Shown one piece after another: positions 7,350-15,675 of a DNA stretch of 64,000 bases; position 1 is the first letter of the stretch, and every line of letters starts with the position of its first letter. The position numbers and the translations under genes are program-made. The stretch is from Chryseobacterium herbae (lineage in GTDB: Bacteria > Bacteroidota > Bacteroidia > Flavobacteriales > Weeksellaceae). Under the pieces are notes generated by a model. The model worked only from the letters and a program-made list of their open reading frames with translations. It was not told the DNA's origin and made no database searches. The stretch spans positions 554,368 through 618,367 of the forward strand of contig NZ_JAOAMU010000002.1 in the NCBI RefSeq assembly GCF_025154075.1. Direction: 5' to 3'.

Positions 7350-8911
7350 CGCAGCAAAGTCTTTGGCAGTTCATCATCGAACAGCAGGAAAAATTACTGA
7401 CCCAGGTTATACAGCATCTGGGACTCACTTTTCTGTCATTAATTCTGGCGATTATCATTGGTGTGCCGTTAGGAATAATGATTGCAAGAAAAAGGAAACT
7501 CTCCAGCCCCGTGTTGGGTTTGGCAGGTATTTTACAAACAATTCCGAGTATTGCATTGCTAGGATTTATGATTCCTGCATTCGGAATCGGGGCCAAACCG
7601 GCTATTGTTGCCTTGCTGATCTATGCTTTATTACCCATTATCCGGAATACGTACACGGGAATAACGGAAGTGAATTCGACTGTTATTGAAGCGGCAAAAG
7701 CGATGGGAATGAATAAAAGTCAGCTTCTCTTTAAAGTGGAACTTCCTCTGGCGATGCCCGTTATCATTGCGGGAATAAGAACGGCAGCGGTGATCAATGT
7801 TGGGGTAGCTACCTTGGCGTCATTTGTCGCAGCGGGTGGTTTGGGTGAATTTATCTTCGGCGGAATTTCTCTCAATAATACAAATATGATCCTTGCGGGA
7901 GCTATTCCTGCTGCATTATTGGCTGTTTTATTGGATCAGACGATTGCCCTTGTACAGAAATCCGGATATCGGCTGTTTCAGAAGCTGAAATATATTGTTC
8001 CGGCCATTCTGATCATTGTGGGAGCGGCTTACCTGTTCACTTCTGTTTCAAAAAATAGCATTAAAGCAGGTTTTACTCCTGAATTTATGGGAAGACAGGA
8101 TGGAGATCTCGGTTTACGTTCAGTGTATAATCTGAATGTGAATCCGGTGATTGTAAATGATGCCATTATGTACAAAGCAGCGTTCGAAAAGGAACTGGAT
8201 CTGATCAGCGGATATTCTACAGACGGCAGGATTAAAGCTTTTGATCTTTATGTTCTGAATGATGATAAAAAAATATTTCCGCCGTATTTCGCGGCACCGA
8301 TTATTAAAACAAAAACATTAAAGAAATTTCCGGAACTCGAGGAAACCCTGAATCTGCTGGCCAATCAATTCAATGATTCGATCATGACTGATCTGAATTA
8401 TAAATCTGATGAGCTTCATCAGACCCCGGAAAAAATTGCAAAGGATTTCTTAGTTAAAAATAAATTATACAAAATCTCCCGGAAAGGAAATTCAGGAACG
8501 ATACGCATTGGCTCGAAGATCTTTGGTGAGCAATATATCCTCACAGAAATGTATAAAATGCTGATCGAAGGCTATACCGATTATAAAGTGGAAACAAAAA
8601 CAGGATTGGGCGGGACCAAGATCTGCTTTGACGCTTTGGTCAACGATGCCATTGATTTTTATCCTGAATACACGGGAACCGGACTTCTGGTCCTTTTAAA
8701 ACCATCGGAGCAGACTCTTAAAGAGGTAACCCAAAGTGCTGACAAAACCTATCAATATGTCAATGCTGAATTTCAGAAACAATACGGAATTCAATGGTTG
8801 AAACCGCTTGGATTTAATAATTCCTATGCTCTGATGATGCGCAGGAAACAGGCTGAGGAGCTGAAGATCAAAAGTATTTCAGACCTTAAGAGGTATTTTG
8901 ATGTAAAGTAG
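7346..8911 (+). CDS. ABC permease fused to a circularly permuted QAT substrate-binding domain (EgtU-like)
   Basis: A 521-residue fusion. Residues 1-215 are a binding-protein-dependent permease with the EAA loop EAAKAMGMNKSQLLFKVELP at about 115-134; a further membrane segment lies at 215-233. The rest is an OpuC/EgtU-type binding domain in reversed order. The half that is normally C-terminal comes first (KAGFTPEFMGR at 240-250, YSTDGRIKAFDL at 290-301, FPPYFAAPI, LNYKSDEL). The normally N-terminal half follows (IRIGSKIFGEQYI at 387-399, FYPEYTGTG at 438-446, LKPLGFNNSYAL at 485-496, SISDLKR). Permease-binding-domain fusion is the EgtU architecture. The egtD-egtB neighbours suggest ergothioneine or hercynine uptake, but betaine or choline remain possible. 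Confidence 0.85.
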   Translation: MTQQSLWQFIIEQQEKLLTQVIQHLGLTFLSLILAIIIGVPLGIMIARKRKLSSPVLGLAGILQTIPSIALLGFMIPAFGIGAKPAIVALLIYALLPIIRNTYTGITEVNSTVIEAAKAMGMNKSQLLFKVELPLAMPVIIAGIRTAAVINVGVATLASFVAAGGLGEFIFGGISLNNTNMILAGAIPAALLAVLLDQTIALVQKSGYRLFQKLKYIVPAILIIVGAAYLFTSVSKNSIKAGFTPEFMGRQDGDLGLRSVYNLNVNPVIVNDAIMYKAAFEKELDLISGYSTDGRIKAFDLYVLNDDKKIFPPYFAAPIIKTKTLKKFPELEETLNLLANQFNDSIMTDLNYKSDELHQTPEKIAKDFLVKNKLYKISRKGNSGTIRIGSKIFGEQYILTEMYKMLIEGYTDYKVETKTGLGGTKICFDALVNDAIDFYPEYTGTGLLVLLKPSEQTLKEVTQSADKTYQYVNAEFQKQYGIQWLKPLGFNNSYALMMRRKQAEELKIKSISDLKRYFDVK

Positions 8912-8997
8912 ATGCCGGATGTATAATTCGCCGCTTATTTTTTTAAAAATAATATAAATGATTGATTTGCAATTGATAAAAAGCCTAACGCTTGTTA

Positions 8998-9013
8998 GTA
9001 GTAGTACTACTAC
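8998..9013. promoter_or_regulatory. Perfect 16-bp palindrome upstream of tssD
   Basis: GTAGTAGTACTACTAC is fully self-complementary and lies about 110 bp before the tssD start. A second small inverted repeat, CTAAC (8985-8989) and GTTAG (8994-8998), abuts it. It could be an operator, or a hairpin ending the transporter transcript; it lacks a T-run. Confidence 0.4.
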
Positions 9014-9061
9014 ACTTTCTGATGTTTATGATTAAACGGGCTTATTGCGAAATTAAAATTC

Positions 9062-9069
9062 TATATTTG
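9062..9069 (+). promoter_or_regulatory. Candidate -7 element of tssD
   Basis: TATATTTG matches TAnnTTTG exactly, 53 bp before the tssD ATG. No TTTG lies at the expected distance upstream; the nearest TTG (9045-9047) is only 14 bases away, so the -33 assignment is uncertain. Confidence 0.4.
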
Positions 9070-9122
9070 GTGAAATAGATAACATCAAATCACAGAATAT
9101 TAATTATTAAAATTTACCAATC

Positions 9123-9530
9123 ATGGCAGACAAAAATTCAAGAGGAATTCTAAAATTCAACGGTGGCGAAGGGCAGAAATTATTAAAACTTAATTACAGC
9201 GTGTCCCGTTCCACAGACGTATCAGGAAGAGTAGCATCAGATCCTTCTAATGCATTGATCAAAATCACAGTGGAAGCTACTGAAAAGTCAGATATTCTGG
9301 AAAGTCTTCTTAACGGAAAATACAAACCTACAACCGGAGAGATCACATTCAACAAATCTCACGAAGAAGGAACATTGACTACTTTGAAATGGACGAACGG
9401 ATACGTGATTCAGCACGAAGTAGATTTCGACGCAGTAGACGAAAACAGCATGTACATCAGCTTTATCATAAGTGCAGAGCAAATCGATTTAGGGAACTCT
9501 TCTTACAAGGCGGAGTGGCCTACTTCTTAG
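9123..9530 (+). CDS. tssD: T6SS tube protein TssD (Hcp-like, Bacteroidota type)
   Basis: A 135-residue protein of the TssD family found in the Bacteroidota T6SS subtype iii. It lacks a signal peptide and contains the family pattern MADKNSRGILKF...Y-S-V-S-R-S-T-D-V-S-G-R-V at the start, then beta-rich sequence with a W-x-N-G-Y-V-I-Q-H-E-V-D-F core. Hexamers stack into the tube that is propelled out of the cell. A strong terminator separates it from vgrG, allowing the much higher expression a tube protein needs. No sheath, baseplate or membrane-complex genes are present in the window, so this is a satellite locus. Confidence 0.9.
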   Translation: MADKNSRGILKFNGGEGQKLLKLNYSVSRSTDVSGRVASDPSNALIKITVEATEKSDILESLLNGKYKPTTGEITFNKSHEEGTLTTLKWTNGYVIQHEVDFDAVDENSMYISFIISAEQIDLGNSSYKAEWPTS

Positions 9531-9562
9531 AGTTTAATTTCTTAAAAACTTTAAAAAATATC

Positions 9563-9611
9563 AGACAGAATGGTCCATCCGGCATTAGGGATGCCGTTCT
9601 GTCTTTTTTTT
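9563..9611 (+). terminator. Terminator after tssD
   Basis: AGACAGAA (9563-9570) pairs with TTCTGTCT (9597-9604), enclosing an inner GGCAT/ATGCC hairpin, followed by eight T residues. It is among the clearest intrinsic terminators in the window. Confidence 0.85.
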
Positions 9612-9781
9612 GTCCGTAATAACTGCCGGTAAGAGATGGCAATTGGTCATCTGGTTATTAGGAGTTTAAAAATAAGCCTGACAATATAATTTTATACTGT
9701 GAAAGTTTTTTAACTTTATAGAACATCTGTTTATTTTTTAATTTTTTTTAAAGTTAGAAACAAAAAAACGCATTAAATAAT

Positions 9782-11641
9782 ATGGATAAAAATATTTCAA
9801 ATTCCGATAAGATTGCAGAGAACTATATTCCTGGAATCAACCGTGTGGTAAAGCTGGATATTGTGATTGATGGTAAAATCATCAAACATTTCAAATATTT
9901 CCGCTTGCATCAAAGTGTCAGAAAACATCATGAGTTTGAACTTATCCTTGTGAATGATACATTATCTGAAAAACAAAATCATGAGCTTGAGCAGGCCAAT
10001 AGGTTTTTAGGCGGAAGATTAACCGTTAATATCAGATACAAAGACGTTGAGGATAGCCCGGAAAGAACTTTTGTCGGGGTTATTACAAAAGTTGGATTCA
10101 GTCAGGCCAATCACAGTCTTGGAAACATCGTATTGAAAGGCTATAGTCCAACCATCTTATTGGATGCTGCTCCACATACCCAGAGTTTTGGGGGAAGCCA
10201 GCCTGTCAATATGGGCATTATCGCGACCGACATTATCAAGCAGGGAATAGAAAGCAGCAAGTTTGATGTGAAAATCAATGCAAAAGCATCTTCTCAGATT
10301 CTCTATAGTGCTCAGTATGACGAAACCCACTACAATTATCTGTGCAGAATGGCAGAAGCATATGGAGAACAGTTCTATTACGATGGTGAAGTTTTGCATT
10401 TCGGAAATATGCCATCCCAAAACAAAGCATTGGAACTGGTGTATGGAAGTAATGTTTCCGATGTTAATGTTGAATTAAAAGCAGTGCATATCAAACCCAG
10501 TTTTTATGGGTATAACAGCAGTGCGAATACTAAGCTCAGCTCCGGAGAAACGTCCATCCAACATATAGGGAATTTAGCAAAAACAGCCTATCAGAATAAT
10601 GGAGGGATATTCAAAACTCCGTCATTACAGATTGCGCCGATAAAAGCCGTCACTGATATGGATGTAGTCATTTCCCAAACCTCTACATCAGGAAGCAAGG
10701 CAGTGGAAGTATTTACGGTATCCGGAGGAACAACCCTTCCTTTTTTGTATCCGGGATGTATTGCTGATATTAAAATGCGAAAAACGGATAGTAACCAAAC
10801 AGCCTATTTTACAAAACTGATGATGACTGAAGTTACCCATGAAGTGGATACTTTGGGAAACTATACAGGAAAATTTGAAGCAATAGCTTCAGATACAGGA
10901 TATATACCAAAACCGGACTTTGTTGTACCGATTGCGCAGCCGCAAGTCGCCACGGTCATATCCAATACGGATCCGCAGGGACAAGGTAGGGTAACCGTAA
11001 GATTCGACTGGCAATTGAATGACAATACCAATTTTATACGGATGATGGCTCCCGATGCCGGGGGAACAGATCAAATCAGTCAGAACAGAGGATATGTAGC
11101 TGTACCCGAAGTCGGGGATCAGGTAATGGTAGGTTTTGTACACAACCATCCGGATAGACCTTTTGTGATGGGAGGAATGTTTCATGGCGGAACAGCTTTA
11201 GGAGGAGGAGTAGACAATCATTTAAAATCTATACAGACAAGAAGTGGAATCAGAATTTTAATGAATGATGCAGAGGGAAGTGTCAATATTATTGATCCGA
11301 GCGGCAACAATTATTTCATGGACGGAGCAGGGAATATTACGGTTACAGCTCCTAAAAACATGACCTTTAATGCGGGGGAGAATCTAACCATTAATGTCGG
11401 AAAAGACATGAAAACAAGTGTGGGGAATGATAATGCCATTCATGTTATAAATGATCATCAATTCACTTCAAAAAATTATAAGCAAACCGTTAATGAAAAT
11501 AAAACGATCAATATAACAGGAGATTTGAAAGAGACAACTTCTACCACTACTCATAATGCAAAGAATGGTGATATTCTGCTGCAGAGTGCGGGGGTTGCCA
11601 AAATGCTTGGTAAAATAGACGCCAAAGTGAACAAAGGCTAA
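9782..11641 (+). CDS. vgrG: T6SS spike protein VgrG (TssI)
   Basis: A 619-residue VgrG. The N-terminal ~370 residues correspond to the gp27-like domain. The phage base-plate OB fold starts near 385 (PQVATVISNTDPQGQGRVTV), with GYVAVPEVGDQVMVGF and HPDRPFVMGGMFHG following. The C-terminal ~110 residues are short beta-helix repeats of the gp5 needle type (NITVTAPKNMTF, LTINVGKDM). It would form the trimeric spike carrying the downstream effectors. It lacks a fused toxin domain, so cargo is probably loaded through the DUF4280 PAAR-like tips or an adaptor encoded next to it. Confidence 0.92.
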   Translation: MDKNISNSDKIAENYIPGINRVVKLDIVIDGKIIKHFKYFRLHQSVRKHHEFELILVNDTLSEKQNHELEQANRFLGGRLTVNIRYKDVEDSPERTFVGVITKVGFSQANHSLGNIVLKGYSPTILLDAAPHTQSFGGSQPVNMGIIATDIIKQGIESSKFDVKINAKASSQILYSAQYDETHYNYLCRMAEAYGEQFYYDGEVLHFGNMPSQNKALELVYGSNVSDVNVELKAVHIKPSFYGYNSSANTKLSSGETSIQHIGNLAKTAYQNNGGIFKTPSLQIAPIKAVTDMDVVISQTSTSGSKAVEVFTVSGGTTLPFLYPGCIADIKMRKTDSNQTAYFTKLMMTEVTHEVDTLGNYTGKFEAIASDTGYIPKPDFVVPIAQPQVATVISNTDPQGQGRVTVRFDWQLNDNTNFIRMMAPDAGGTDQISQNRGYVAVPEVGDQVMVGFVHNHPDRPFVMGGMFHGGTALGGGVDNHLKSIQTRSGIRILMNDAEGSVNIIDPSGNNYFMDGAGNITVTAPKNMTFNAGENLTINVGKDMKTSVGNDNAIHVINDHQFTSKNYKQTVNENKTINITGDLKETTSTTTHNAKNGDILLQSAGVAKMLGKIDAKVNKG

Positions 11642-11728
11642 ATATAGATTTGAATTCAAAAATTAAAACTGATTATTGAAAAATAAATTCAGATGTATGA
11701 ATGTGTTAAAGAATAATTTCCCTAAACA

Positions 11729-12841
11729 ATGAACAAAGCGCTAAAATATTTACTAAGCTTATTATTCTTCGTTCAGATCTCGTGTCAGGATAAGAAAGAG
11801 CACCAAAAAACAAAAGCTATGACAAAATATGAATGGTTGGATGCCACTTCGGCTCCTTTAGGTTACCCTGTTGATGTGTATCGTGGAGGATTTGAATCTG
11901 CAGATGGAGAATTTACGAGTTTGTTTAGTGGAACGACAGGCGGAATATGGGGAGATGCCAACAGAGGAATGAGTAATGGAGAAAAAAGCATTCCCAATCA
12001 TTTGCATGTGATTTGGGTTTCCTATGCTGAGAAAATATTTTATGAGATCGACACCGATCTGGATAACGGGAAAATGACTGATCTTTTCAAAAACGGATAT
12101 TATACCCCTTCCAGTGGAGACAATCCAAATCCAAGGAAAGAAAATTATAGCAAGATTATTGTAGGCTTTGCGCCAGGTGGTGTGGTTGTTCTTTGGCTTT
12201 CCGGACCGGGAAGACAGGTGGAAATAGGAAGATATCAGAGTAAGAAGATCGTAATACCACAGTCTGAAATAGATGCTTTAAGCCCGGGACCTCAGAAAAA
12301 TATGTTTGATGCTGAATACCAACGTAAAATTATACATGAATTTGGAATTGTTCCGGCAGAAGTGGTCAAGGCAAACGAAGGCAAGCCGATTCCTTACGGA
12401 TTGTGGGACAGTTATAGAGAAGAATATAACTGGACACTGATAACAGAATTGCCTAATAATATGAAAAATAAAGATGTTGGTGTTTATGCTTACAATGGCA
12501 GTTGGGAGGAACTTTTTGGAGAAACATTAATTCAAAAATATCCAAAAATAATCCCAGATAACGTCAAATGGAATACCCCTAAAAAAAGGGCCGTTCCAAG
12601 TAAAGTTGATTTTTCATGGGTAGATGAGAACAGGTATTACTGTGAAATTGAGTTTGATGGGAATGAAATATTTCCAGCGTTCAAGGAAATTTCTTCCGAT
12701 AATCCTAATGCTAAAATCGAATTAAAGGTGACAGTTAATATTCCCAAAACCTCTGCTTCGGTAAAGTTAGTGAATGGAGACAGGCAGGTTTGGTTGAAAA
12801 ATAGTAAAATTATCGTACGTAAAACTAAATACAAAGACTAA
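11729..12841 (+). CDS. DUF2931-type lipoprotein, candidate immunity protein
   Basis: A 370-residue protein with an N-terminal lipoprotein-type signal (hydrophobic core, then VQISCQDK), placing it on a membrane surface facing the periplasm. The middle (YEWLDATSAPLGYPV, W-V-S-Y-A-E-K-I-F-Y-E-I-D-T-D-L, V-V-L-W-L-S-G-P-G-R-Q-V-E-I-G) matches DUF2931 as I know it. It lies between vgrG and a phospholipase effector and is 2 bp upstream of the effector gene. Periplasmic location plus pairing suggests it neutralises the lipase in the producing cell; this role is inferred. Confidence 0.7.
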   Translation: MNKALKYLLSLLFFVQISCQDKKEHQKTKAMTKYEWLDATSAPLGYPVDVYRGGFESADGEFTSLFSGTTGGIWGDANRGMSNGEKSIPNHLHVIWVSYAEKIFYEIDTDLDNGKMTDLFKNGYYTPSSGDNPNPRKENYSKIIVGFAPGGVVVLWLSGPGRQVEIGRYQSKKIVIPQSEIDALSPGPQKNMFDAEYQRKIIHEFGIVPAEVVKANEGKPIPYGLWDSYREEYNWTLITELPNNMKNKDVGVYAYNGSWEELFGETLIQKYPKIIPDNVKWNTPKKRAVPSKVDFSWVDENRYYCEIEFDGNEIFPAFKEISSDNPNAKIELKVTVNIPKTSASVKLVNGDRQVWLKNSKIIVRKTKYKD

Positions 12842-12843
12842 CC

Positions 12844-14466
12844 ATGGGTAAAACCTTTGTTTACAATACGGGCAATCCGTTGCCAGATCCACCGGGAACT
12901 TTAAAAATTACCTGTGGAATATTCTTTGATGGAACCAGAAATAATCTGAAAAACACCGAGATACGTAAAAAGGTTCAGGGCAAGGGTGAGTTTCGCAATA
13001 TTTCAGCATCAGAAGAAGAAAGAAAGATTTTTGAAAAATATGCTAAAGATGACAATAGTTTTGGTAATGATTTTACCAACGTTGCCAGAAAGTATATGTG
13101 TACCGAGAGAGCAAATTATTCAATTTATGTCGAAGGTATAGCTACCATTGATAAAGCAGATGATGAGGGGGGAGGCTTTAAATATGGCCGTGGAAAAACT
13201 GGAGTGGTAGGAAAGGTAAGAAATGGATCTCAAGCTTTAGCAAAAAAAGTTGTTGATTTAAAGAAAAAAGATACAGAATCAATTGAATTAATTGTTGATA
13301 TTTTTGGATTTAGTCGTGGTGCAGCGGCAGCGAGAAATTTTGCCTATAATCTGCAGAAGAAACCATATCCGCCAAAAGCTTATTATCCACCTGTTCAGGG
13401 TGCATCAAGAATTGACGTAGACCACGAGACCACCGAATTTATGTCCGTCGAAAAATCGTGGGTGAAAGATGGCCAACTTCCAGAATTTGGCCATTTCGGT
13501 ACTGCGCTTTTACAGGCGGGATTAGCCCGTGAACTGGTAGATTCCATGAGTGTTAATGTTCGATTTATAGGGATTTATGATACGGTAGCTTCTTATGATC
13601 CTACCTGTATTCTTATTCCAAGTTTCGAGAAGAAAGTGGGCGATCTTCACCTGCATCAGCTGGGTTCCCCAAGAAAAGCCGTGCATTTTACGGCGGCTGA
13701 CGAACACCGGAAAAATTTTTCCCTGACAAGATTTGTGGATGTAGATCTCAAAACAGGAATTGAAAGGAATTTTCCGGGAGTACACAGTGATGTGGGGGGA
13801 AGTTACAATCATGATGTCATGTCCTCAGCGGAGCTCAGTGAAAGTGGTTACCAACCGGATCCAGCAGAAGGAGTGACTGAAAGAGAATATGTCTGGCTTG
13901 AAAAGGCTTATTTTTCGGGATCATTGGACGCTTTTAAGGATGAACTCATCGAGCAGGGCTGGTTCAAAAAAGATCAGTTGGCCATTGAAGCACACTGGAA
14001 ATATACCCTTACCGGAACTCGCTATCTGTATAGAGGATATAGCTTTATACCACTTCATTTTATGTGCGATTACGCTTTGCCCCTTGTTAATGAAGATGAT
14101 AACTGCCTGCTATATTCAAAAATAATGGCAGATTATGCTTTGAATGATACATTCTTGGATGAAGTAAAAGCATATATGAAAGAGCATATCATAGAAAAGA
14201 ATGAAAAATGGACACTCAAAGGAAATTTTAAAAACGAAGAAGAAGAACCGGAAGCAGAAAGCAATGTAGAGGTTCCTGTAGCCAGTGCTGCGGACCGTGC
14301 ACTTCCTGCAATACAATTGGAAGAAGTAGTGGTGACAGCATATAAATCTGATTATCTTCTCAGAAAATTAAAGAATAAATACTTACACCGATCTGCAAAA
14401 ATTAACACGTTAATGGATACTCTTGCCTATTCACCAACGGATGATCGAAGAAGAATGGAGTTTTAA
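12844..14466 (+). CDS. T6SS phospholipase effector, Tle1-like (DUF2235)
   Basis: A 540-residue protein with the DUF2235 alpha/beta-hydrolase fold. It shows GIFFDGTRNN at 25-34, the nucleophile elbow GFSRGAAAAR with S157, IGIYDTVASYD at 241-251, and the histidine-containing GVHSDVGGSY at 311-320. Tle1 enzymes hydrolyse membrane phospholipids after T6SS delivery. There is no signal peptide. The last ~80 residues include an acidic linker and an LEEVVVTAY stretch reminiscent of TonB-receptor plug starts, function unknown. It follows vgrG and a DUF2931 lipoprotein, the usual effector-immunity context. Confidence 0.88.
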   Translation: MGKTFVYNTGNPLPDPPGTLKITCGIFFDGTRNNLKNTEIRKKVQGKGEFRNISASEEERKIFEKYAKDDNSFGNDFTNVARKYMCTERANYSIYVEGIATIDKADDEGGGFKYGRGKTGVVGKVRNGSQALAKKVVDLKKKDTESIELIVDIFGFSRGAAAARNFAYNLQKKPYPPKAYYPPVQGASRIDVDHETTEFMSVEKSWVKDGQLPEFGHFGTALLQAGLARELVDSMSVNVRFIGIYDTVASYDPTCILIPSFEKKVGDLHLHQLGSPRKAVHFTAADEHRKNFSLTRFVDVDLKTGIERNFPGVHSDVGGSYNHDVMSSAELSESGYQPDPAEGVTEREYVWLEKAYFSGSLDAFKDELIEQGWFKKDQLAIEAHWKYTLTGTRYLYRGYSFIPLHFMCDYALPLVNEDDNCLLYSKIMADYALNDTFLDEVKAYMKEHIIEKNEKWTLKGNFKNEEEEPEAESNVEVPVASAADRALPAIQLEEVVVTAYKSDYLLRKLKNKYLHRSAKINTLMDTLAYSPTDDRRRMEF

Positions 14467-14478
14467 CCCAGAAACAAA

Positions 14479-15183
14479 TTGATATTGGAACATCCTCTAA
14501 AGAATTTCAGCAAAACGTATAGATTGGAAACGATAGTTATCTCTAATCCTGATACTTCTTACCAGACAGAAAAAAGTTATGTGAGAGTAGCTGAGGTTTA
14601 TTATTTAGGGAATGAAAAAGACTATTTCAAATATCATGTTTTAGTGGTTGATTTCAATTTTTCAAACGATGATAATGCAATGGGGAAACTTTTAAAACAA
14701 ATCAGTTATTTGTTTGATGAACTGGAATTAACAGTTGATAAAAATGGACATATTGTTGAAATTAATAACCTTGATTTTCTTCGCTTAAGATGGATGAAAA
14801 TAGCCGCCAAGCTTTCAGAAAGCCATGAAGGTGAAGCCATAAATAATTATTTCAGTCAGATAAGCAGTGTGCTTGAAGATGAAAGCCAGCTGATCGATTT
14901 TCTTGAAGGTTACAATATGTTTGGACTGCTTTTCAATGGCTTATTGCGGCCATTAGATACAAAAATAAAGAGACTGTCTTCTGAAGGGTTTACAGAAATT
15001 ATTACTCCTGTTAAAGATGGAGATAAAATAATTCTAACAACTGCTGTCGAAGATCCGGAACCAGCTGGGATTGACCATTTCAGAGGCTTATTTGTATTCA
15101 GAGAAGGTCACAATGAAGAAGGTTTTACGGAAATCAAAAAAGATAATACCCATTTAAAACATTCATTGCTATGGATAGGTTAA
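14479..15183 (+). CDS. Hypothetical T6SS-linked protein, possible adaptor
   Basis: A 234-residue soluble protein of unknown family. No ATG lies near the start of the frame; TTG at 14479, 12 bp after the phospholipase stop, is the likely initiator (a second TTG is at 14485). Its end overlaps the next gene by 13 bp, implying translational coupling with the PAAR-like effector. The last ~10 codons are part of the 525-bp segment duplicated at 17161. Position between the lipase and the PAAR-like protein would suit an adaptor, chaperone or immunity protein, but nothing in the sequence decides this. Confidence 0.6.
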   Translation: MILEHPLKNFSKTYRLETIVISNPDTSYQTEKSYVRVAEVYYLGNEKDYFKYHVLVVDFNFSNDDNAMGKLLKQISYLFDELELTVDKNGHIVEINNLDFLRLRWMKIAAKLSESHEGEAINNYFSQISSVLEDESQLIDFLEGYNMFGLLFNGLLRPLDTKIKRLSSEGFTEIITPVKDGDKIILTTAVEDPEPAGIDHFRGLFVFREGHNEEGFTEIKKDNTHLKHSLLWIG

Positions 15184-15675
15184 ATACAGAAAACGACTCC
15201 TCGGACTCCTCTGCCGGACCACCTCAGGATTCTTCGCAGCAACCAAAGGATCCGAAAGCTGAAAACAGCCAGAAAATGGAGGAAAAGCGTGCCGAAAATG
15301 AGAAAAAAGATAAAATTGAAGACGGATTGCTGTTGGCAATACATGGAGCAAAGATAAAATTCAATGCCCATCTGGGTGAATTTAAAGTTTTAAATGATGT
15401 CCCTACAACACAGGGGAAACTTACGGGAACAGTTGTGGAAAAACAGATTCCCAACTTTACATTTTATGACGGTTTTAAGATGATATCCCTCACAGCGTGG
15501 CAGGATTTCGGGACGGCTAAAGTACAGGACAATTATGTACTATTAAAAAAATCAACCTTACCGGGAATAGGAAAAATGCCGGGTAATATACCGCCTGAAA
15601 CCGGAAAGATAGAGTTTGTAACTTCAGGACAGATCAATGAGCCTGAAAGTGTTGATGCAAAGGGGGCGCCGGTGC
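15151..15675 (+). repeat. 525-bp direct repeat, copy 1 (PAAR-like head)
   Basis: This segment recurs at 17161-17685 (offset exactly 2010 bp). It covers the last codons of the upstream gene, the start region, and the whole DUF4280 domain up to a shared GGGGGCGCCGGTGC. The copies are almost identical except for about 70 bases (15195-15245) in the low-complexity N-terminal codons. Confidence 0.92.

Noticed and set aside
9123..11641. Prophage tail genes instead of T6SS
   Set aside because: The spike and tube proteins match T6SSiii TssD and VgrG, and neighbours are effectors and lipoproteins; no capsid, terminase or integrase genes are present.
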